Shown: positions 59,671 through 64,000 of the stretch, one piece after another | Position numbering within the stretch: position 1 is the stretch's first letter | How the letters are laid out: each line of letters begins with the position of its first letter | Source: Gordonia soli NBRC 108243 | Lineage (GTDB): Bacteria; Actinomycetota; Actinomycetes; Mycobacteriales; Mycobacteriaceae | Assembly: GCF_000334455.1 (NCBI RefSeq) | Contig: NZ_BANX01000025.1 | Location: 78,427-142,426 of the forward strand | Reading direction: 5' to 3' | DNA: 64,000 bases | Notes under the pieces: model-generated | Seen by the model: only the letters and a program-made list of their open reading frames with translations | Databases searched by the model: none | Told to the model about the DNA's origin: nothing | Made by a program: the position numbers and the translations under genes

Positions 59671-60761
59671 CTCAGATCCTGATCGCGGGGGCGATCGCAC
59701 TGGCGGTGTCGATCCTGCTGACACCGGTCCTGATCCGGGTGTTCTCCCGGCAGGGCTTCGGGCAGGAGATCCGGGTCGAGGGGCCGCAGAGTCACCAGAC
59801 GAAGCGCGGCACGCCCTCGATGGGCGGCGTCGCCATCATCATCGCGCTGTGGGCCGGCTACGGCGGCTCACACATCGCGGGCTACTTCTTCGACGGCACC
59901 GGACCGTCGGCGTCCGGCCTGCTGGTTCTCGGCCTCGCGACCGTTCTCGGCGTGGTCGGCTTCCTCGACGACATCATCAAGATCCGCAAGCACCGCAACC
60001 TCGGGCTGAACAAGACGGCCAAGTCGATCGGTCAGCTCATCGCCGCGCTGCTGTTCGGTGTCCTGGTCCTTCAGTTCCGCAACGACTCCGGCTACACACC
60101 GTCGAGCACCCACCTGTCCTACGTCCGTGACATCGACGCCATCTCGATGGGGTCGGTCGCATTCGTGGTGTTCTGCTGGCTGGTCGTCGCCGCGTGGTCC
60201 AACGCGGTCAATTTCACCGACGGTCTCGACGGTCTGGCTGCCGGCTCGATGGCCATGGTGTTGGGCTCCTATGTGCTGGTGACCTTCTGGCAGTACCGCA
60301 ACGCATGTGCGGGCGGACCCAAGGCCGCCGGTGACATCACGCCTGGCTGCTACGTCGTGCGCGATCCGCTCGATCTCGCGTTGATCGCCGTCGCGGGCGG
60401 CGGCGCATGTCTCGGATTCCTCTGGTGGAACGCGGCGCCGGCCAAGATCTTCATGGGCGACACCGGGTCGCTGGCGCTGGGCGGCATGCTCGCCGGACTC
60501 TCGATCACCACTCGTACCGAACTGCTCGCGGTCATTCTCGGCGCGCTCTTCGTCGCCGAGATCGTGTCCGTGGTCATCCAGATCGCCTTCTTCCGGACCA
60601 CCGGACGCCGCGTGTTCCGGATGGCCCCGTTCCACCACCACTTCGAACTGGGTGGCTGGGCGGAGACGACGGTCATCATCCGCTTCTGGTTGCTGACCGC
60701 GATCGCCTGCGCCCTGGGGCTCTCGCTGTTCTACAGCGAGTTCCTCGCGGTCAGTGGCTGA
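59667..60761 (+). CDS. mraY: Phospho-MurNAc-pentapeptide transferase
   Basis: Makes lipid I from UDP-MurNAc-pentapeptide and polyprenyl phosphate. 364 residues, ten hydrophobic helices: [12 protein letters not shown], the Asp pair in [28 protein letters not shown] and the HHH loop [12 protein letters not shown]. All key residues are present, which means pentapeptide substrate must be made somewhere despite the broken MurF next to it. The GTG at 59667 overlaps the preceding stop by 4 nt; the stop overlaps murD by 8 nt. Confidence 0.96.
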   Translation: MTQILIAGAIALAVSILLTPVLIRVFSRQGFGQEIRVEGPQSHQTKRGTPSMGGVAIIIALWAGYGGSHIAGYFFDGTGPSASGLLVLGLATVLGVVGFLDDIIKIRKHRNLGLNKTAKSIGQLIAALLFGVLVLQFRNDSGYTPSSTHLSYVRDIDAISMGSVAFVVFCWLVVAAWSNAVNFTDGLDGLAAGSMAMVLGSYVLVTFWQYRNACAGGPKAAGDITPGCYVVRDPLDLALIAVAGGGACLGFLWWNAAPAKIFMGDTGSLALGGMLAGLSITTRTELLAVILGALFVAEIVSVVIQIAFFRTTGRRVFRMAPFHHHFELGGWAETTVIIRFWLLTAIACALGLSLFYSEFLAVSG

Positions 60762-62358
60762 TCCGGTGGGCGCCACCGTGCCGGACCTGTCGACGGCAAC
60801 CGTCGTGGTCGCCGGTGCGGGCACGGCCGGCCGGTCGGCGGCCGACCATCTGCTCGCGGTGGGTGCTCGGGTGGTCCTCGCCGACACCAGATTCGGATCG
60901 GCGGCCGACGGCCCCGCCGTGGATCGACCGGTCGCGGATGATCCGGTCGCACCGTTGCATGAGCGCGGCGCCCGACTGGTGTCGATCGATGCCTTGACCG
61001 ACGATCCCTCTTGGACCGTCGACACCGACCTGGTGGTCGTGTCGCCCGGGTTCACACCCACCCACCCGCTGGCCGAGCTGGCGCAGGCGCACGGGCTGCC
61101 GGTGTGGGGTGAGGTCGAACTCGCCTGGCATGTCGACTCCGCGGGCGTCCTCGGGCCGCCGCGGACGTGGTTGGTGGTCACCGGGACCAACGGCAAGACG
61201 ACCACCACATCGATGCTGGAGCAGATCGTCACCACCGGCGGTCGAGAGGCGTTGGCCTGCGGCAACATCGGTCTGCCCGTCCTCGATGCCCTCCGTCGGA
61301 CACCGCGCGTCGAGGTGCTGTGTGTCGAGATGTCGTCGTTTCAGCTCCACTGGGCGCCGTCGGTGCATCCGGCTGCGGGCGTGGTGCTGAACGTCGCACC
61401 CGATCATCTCGATTGGCACGGGACGTTCGCCGCCTACGCCGAGGCGAAGGCGGGAGCGCTGCGCGGCGAGGTCGCGATCGTCGGCCTCGACGACGAGGTC
61501 GCCTCCGGACTCGCCTCGCCGGCCGGTGCGCGGCGCGTCGGCATCACGCTCGCGGAACCTCGAGAGGGCCAGGTCGGCATCGTCGACGGTCGGATCGTCG
61601 ACCGTGCCTTCGACGCGGGCGACGACCTCGCCGATGTCGAGGTGATCCATCCGCCGGGTCCGTCGGGTCGCACCGACGCCGTGGCGGCTGCCGCACTCGC
61701 CGCCGCCATCGGAGTCGGTGCCGACGCGATCCGTACCGCCCTGGCCGACTTCCGGCCGGCCGCTCATCGCGGCGAGGTCGTCGCGGTGATCGACGGAGTC
61801 GCGTTCGTCGACGACTCCAAGGCCACCAACCCGCACGCCGCCCAGGCGGCCGTCCTGGGCCATCGACGGGTCGTGCTGGTGGCCGGCGGACTCCTCAAAG
61901 GTGCCGACGTCACCGACCTTGTGATCGGCACGCGAGATCGCCTCGCCGGTGTGGTCGCAATCGGCCGAGACCGCACGCAGATCGTCGACGCGATCGCGCG
62001 ACACGCCCCAGAAGTCCCAACAGTCACACTGTTCACAGGGGACGATGGCCGGGTGACGATCCAGCGCACCGCCGTAGCCGTTCCGGGGGCAGCACCGCTG
62101 CCCGCCGACCCGCCTGTGACCGGTACATCCGCGGTCACGGATGTGGATCGCACGAATCCGTCGCAATCCGTCATGAACGCAGCGGTCGCCGAGGCGTGGA
62201 CTCTCGCGGTCGGTGCCGACGACCGCCCGGACGCGGTACTCCTCGCGCCGGCCGCCGCCTCGTTCGACATGTTCGCGGGCTACGGCGCCCGCGGCGACGC
62301 GTTCGCGGGCGCCGCGCTCGCACTGCCCGGCGCGACGCGGCCGGGGGCGGGCCGGTGA
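60754..62358 (+). CDS. murD: UDP-MurNAc-L-Ala:D-Glu ligase
   Basis: Adds D-Glu to UDP-MurNAc-L-Ala. 534 residues, longer than the usual 450-500. N-terminal domain [20 protein letters not shown] loop [46 protein letters not shown] and C-terminal [20 protein letters not shown]. Extra length lies in an Ala/Pro-rich insert about 430-475 just before the last domain motif. The start is GTG 60754, inside the mraY end (8-nt overlap). All catalytic residues are seen, unlike the murF remnant. Confidence 0.94.
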   Translation: MADPVGATVPDLSTATVVVAGAGTAGRSAADHLLAVGARVVLADTRFGSAADGPAVDRPVADDPVAPLHERGARLVSIDALTDDPSWTVDTDLVVVSPGFTPTHPLAELAQAHGLPVWGEVELAWHVDSAGVLGPPRTWLVVTGTNGKTTTTSMLEQIVTTGGREALACGNIGLPVLDALRRTPRVEVLCVEMSSFQLHWAPSVHPAAGVVLNVAPDHLDWHGTFAAYAEAKAGALRGEVAIVGLDDEVASGLASPAGARRVGITLAEPREGQVGIVDGRIVDRAFDAGDDLADVEVIHPPGPSGRTDAVAAAALAAAIGVGADAIRTALADFRPAAHRGEVVAVIDGVAFVDDSKATNPHAAQAAVLGHRRVVLVAGGLLKGADVTDLVIGTRDRLAGVVAIGRDRTQIVDAIARHAPEVPTVTLFTGDDGRVTIQRTAVAVPGAAPLPADPPVTGTSAVTDVDRTNPSQSVMNAAVAEAWTLAVGADDRPDAVLLAPAAASFDMFAGYGARGDAFAGAALALPGATRPGAGR

Positions 62359-64000
62359 GCCGCGACGGTTTCGACGCGGACCACGCGACCGCAGACGAAT
62401 CGACCGCAGACGACTCGACTGCCGACGACGCCACCGCGGAAGACACCAGGGCGGACGGCTCAGACCCCGACGACCTCGATCGGGACGATGATGCCGGGTG
62501 GGAAGACGCCGCGGGGGGCGAGGAGCGGGAGGACGATGACGAATCGTCCACTCGCACCGCGCGATCCCGCCGCGACAGCGGATCGCGGAGCCGGACCGGA
62601 CGGACCGCTCGGACGCGGACTCCCGCGTCGTCGGTTGCACGGGCCGTGCAGACGGACCTGGCCGCCTGGCCGGCCGCCGCGCTCGAAGGCGTGCGCAGCC
62701 TCCTGCGCCGACCGCTGGCGTCGTTCCACCTGATCCTCACCATCGCCTTCCTCCTGACGGCATTCGGTCTGGTGATGGTGCTGTCGGCATCGTCGGTCGA
62801 AGGCTATTCCAAGGACGGTTCGGCCTACGGGTTGTTCGCCACCCAGTTGACCTTCGCCCTCATGGGCCTGGTCGTGTTCTATCTGGCCCTTCGTGTCCCG
62901 GTGCGTCTGATCCGACGTGCCGCCGCGCCGATGATCGTGATCACCACGATCCTGCTGGCGCTCGTCCTCGTCCCCGGCATCGGCACCCTGAGTCAGGGCG
63001 CCCGCCGCTGGTTCGTGATCTCCGGCCTGTCCGTGCAGCCCTCGGAGCTGGTCAAGGTGGCGCTCTGCGTGTGGGGCGCACACCTGCTCGCATCGCGCCG
63101 ACGCGACAATGCCTCCCTCAAGGAATTGTTGATCCCGCTCCTGCCGGTGGCGTTCCTCATCTGCGTGCTGATCATCCTCGAGCCGAACCTGAGCACCACG
63201 ATCACCATCGCGATCATCGTCGGCGCGCTGCTGTGGTTCGCCGGTCTCCCGGTGCGGGTGTTCCTCACCTTCGCCGCCGCCGGCGTGGCCATCGCGGTCG
63301 TCCTCGCGCTGGTCGAGGGTTATCGGTCGCAGCGCGTGATGAGCTTCCTCGGCAACATCAACGATCCGCAGGGTGCCGGATACCAGGCGCGGCAGGCCAC
63401 CTACGCGCTGGCGAACGGCGGGGTGTTCGGCGTCGGCCTCGGTCAGTCCAGTGCCAAGTGGAACTATCTGCCCAACGCGCACAACGACTTCATCTTCGCG
63501 ATCATCGGCGAGGAACTCGGCCTCATCGGTGGACTGTTGGTGGTGATCCTGTTCGCGATCCTCGCGTTCGTGGGACTGCGCATCGCGCACCGCTCCACCG
63601 ACCCGTTCCTCCGGCTGATGACCGCGACGATCACCGTGTTGATCACCGCGCAGGCATTCATCAACATCGCCTACGTCGTCGGCCTGCTCCCCGTGACCGG
63701 CATCCAGTTGCCGCTGCTGTCCGCGGGCGGTACCTCGACGCTCACGATCCTGGCGATGCTCGGCCTGATGGCCAACGCCGCACGTCACGAGCCGGAAGCG
63801 GTGGCCGCACTGGCAACCGGCCATCCGGGCCGTTTCAGCCGGTTGTTCCGGCTCCCGACGCCGGTGCCGTACAGCAAGACACGTGCCGAGCAGCTGCGTG
63901 ACCGGCTCGACGGGCGTCGGCCCGGGGGTGCGCGGCGCGGCGGCGCCGCCGCTGCCCCGACCTCTCGCCGAGGTCGGCGGCCGGCCCCGGCCGCACCCGC
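62355..64000 (+). CDS. ftsW: Lipid II polymerase FtsW, 3' end beyond window
   Basis: SEDS-family septal glycosyltransferase partnered with FtsI. 548 residues are seen, without a stop. Residues 1-115 form an unusual cytoplasmic tail: acidic pentapeptide repeats TADES, TADDS, TADDA, TAEDT (12-31, from 15-bp repeats 62388-62447), then a Ser/Arg-rich part. The SEDS core follows with LTAFGLVMVLSASSVE, QGARRWFVISGLSVQPSE, LGQSSAKWNYLPNAHNDFIF (split) and GIQLPLLSAGGTSTL. The C-terminal tail is basic and Ala/Pro-rich. The GTG at 62355 overlaps murD by 4 nt. murG and murC should follow outside. Confidence 0.94.
   Translation, partial: MSRDGFDADHATADESTADDSTADDATAEDTRADGSDPDDLDRDDDAGWEDAAGGEEREDDDESSTRTARSRRDSGSRSRTGRTARTRTPASSVARAVQTDLAAWPAAALEGVRSLLRRPLASFHLILTIAFLLTAFGLVMVLSASSVEGYSKDGSAYGLFATQLTFALMGLVVFYLALRVPVRLIRRAAAPMIVITTILLALVLVPGIGTLSQGARRWFVISGLSVQPSELVKVALCVWGAHLLASRRRDNASLKELLIPLLPVAFLICVLIILEPNLSTTITIAIIVGALLWFAGLPVRVFLTFAAAGVAIAVVLALVEGYRSQRVMSFLGNINDPQGAGYQARQATYALANGGVFGVGLGQSSAKWNYLPNAHNDFIFAIIGEELGLIGGLLVVILFAILAFVGLRIAHRSTDPFLRLMTATITVLITAQAFINIAYVVGLLPVTGIQLPLLSAGGTSTLTILAMLGLMANAARHEPEAVAALATGHPGRFSRLFRLPTPVPYSKTRAEQLRDRLDGRRPGGARRGGAAAAPTSRRGRRPAPAAP

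Noticed and set aside
60751..62640. 629-codon open frame on the minus strand
   Set aside because: Antisense to murD and the ftsW start; no motif.

Overview
The window is GC-rich chromosomal DNA from a mycolic-acid actinomycete (order Mycobacteriales). Gordonia or a close relative is my best guess, by inference only. The evidence is the gene content: PimB', MptA and GT87 mannosyltransferases of lipomannan synthesis, a cytochrome bcc-aa3 branch with CtaF, PknL with its partner, and an mraZ-led division cluster. From memory, the gene order largely follows the M. tuberculosis block running from dlaT (Rv2215) down to ftsW (Rv2154c). The region therefore looks like conserved core, not an island. 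I saw no insertion sequence, prophage, CRISPR array, tRNA or rRNA.

Layout. 1-13.7 kb is metabolism: lipoate-bearing E2 (sucB, cut by the left edge), leucyl aminopeptidase, gcvT, ilvE, a cobalamin lower-ligand operon (a DUF3043 protein, a CobU-CobT fusion, cobS), glycerate kinase, erpA, an adenosine-kinase-like PfkB kinase and asnB. 13.9-21.7 kb is respiration: ctaC-ctaF on the plus strand and ctaE-qcrC-qcrA-qcrB on the minus strand, with a PAP2/diacylglycerol-kinase fusion between them. 22.4-25.7 kb holds trpD, a 21-bp repeat array, an Lrp-type ligand-binding protein and an exonuclease/GIY-YIG protein. 26-31 kb is envelope hydrolysis and glycolipid: a small Cys-rich protein, a c-di-AMP riboswitch, two NlpC/P60 hydrolases, a metallopeptidase-like lipoprotein and pimB. 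31-50 kb holds fadD15, two SRPBCC proteins, an ArsA-like protein without Walker lysines, a ROK kinase, an acyltransferase, two polyprenol-dependent mannosyltransferases, a ribonuclease, aroG, pknL and its DNA-binding partner, idsA, metF, lppM, an FAD oxidoreductase and a GNAT protein. 50.7-64 kb holds a SOS-boxed promoter, a HEPN protein, a DUF3040 protein and the division/cell-wall cluster mraZ-rsmH-ftsL-ftsI-murE-(murF remnant)-mraY-murD-ftsW, cut by the right edge.

The strongest anomaly is in the division cluster. The murF slot between murE and mraY holds only a 203-residue protein resembling the C-terminal third of MurF. The ATP-binding core is absent and the D-Ala-D-Ala-binding loop is degenerate, yet start and stop are still overlapped with its neighbours. 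An essential ligase step must then be encoded elsewhere, or the remnant has a new role.

Other signals are a perfect LexA-type palindrome near a HEPN gene, a canonical c-di-AMP riboswitch, and tandem repeats filling three separate convergent-gene gaps (21-, 16- and 14-bp units). Ten genes also have a TANNNT hexamer 6-8 nt before the start codon, which fits leaderless transcription. Many genes overlap by 1-8 nt, so translational coupling is common.
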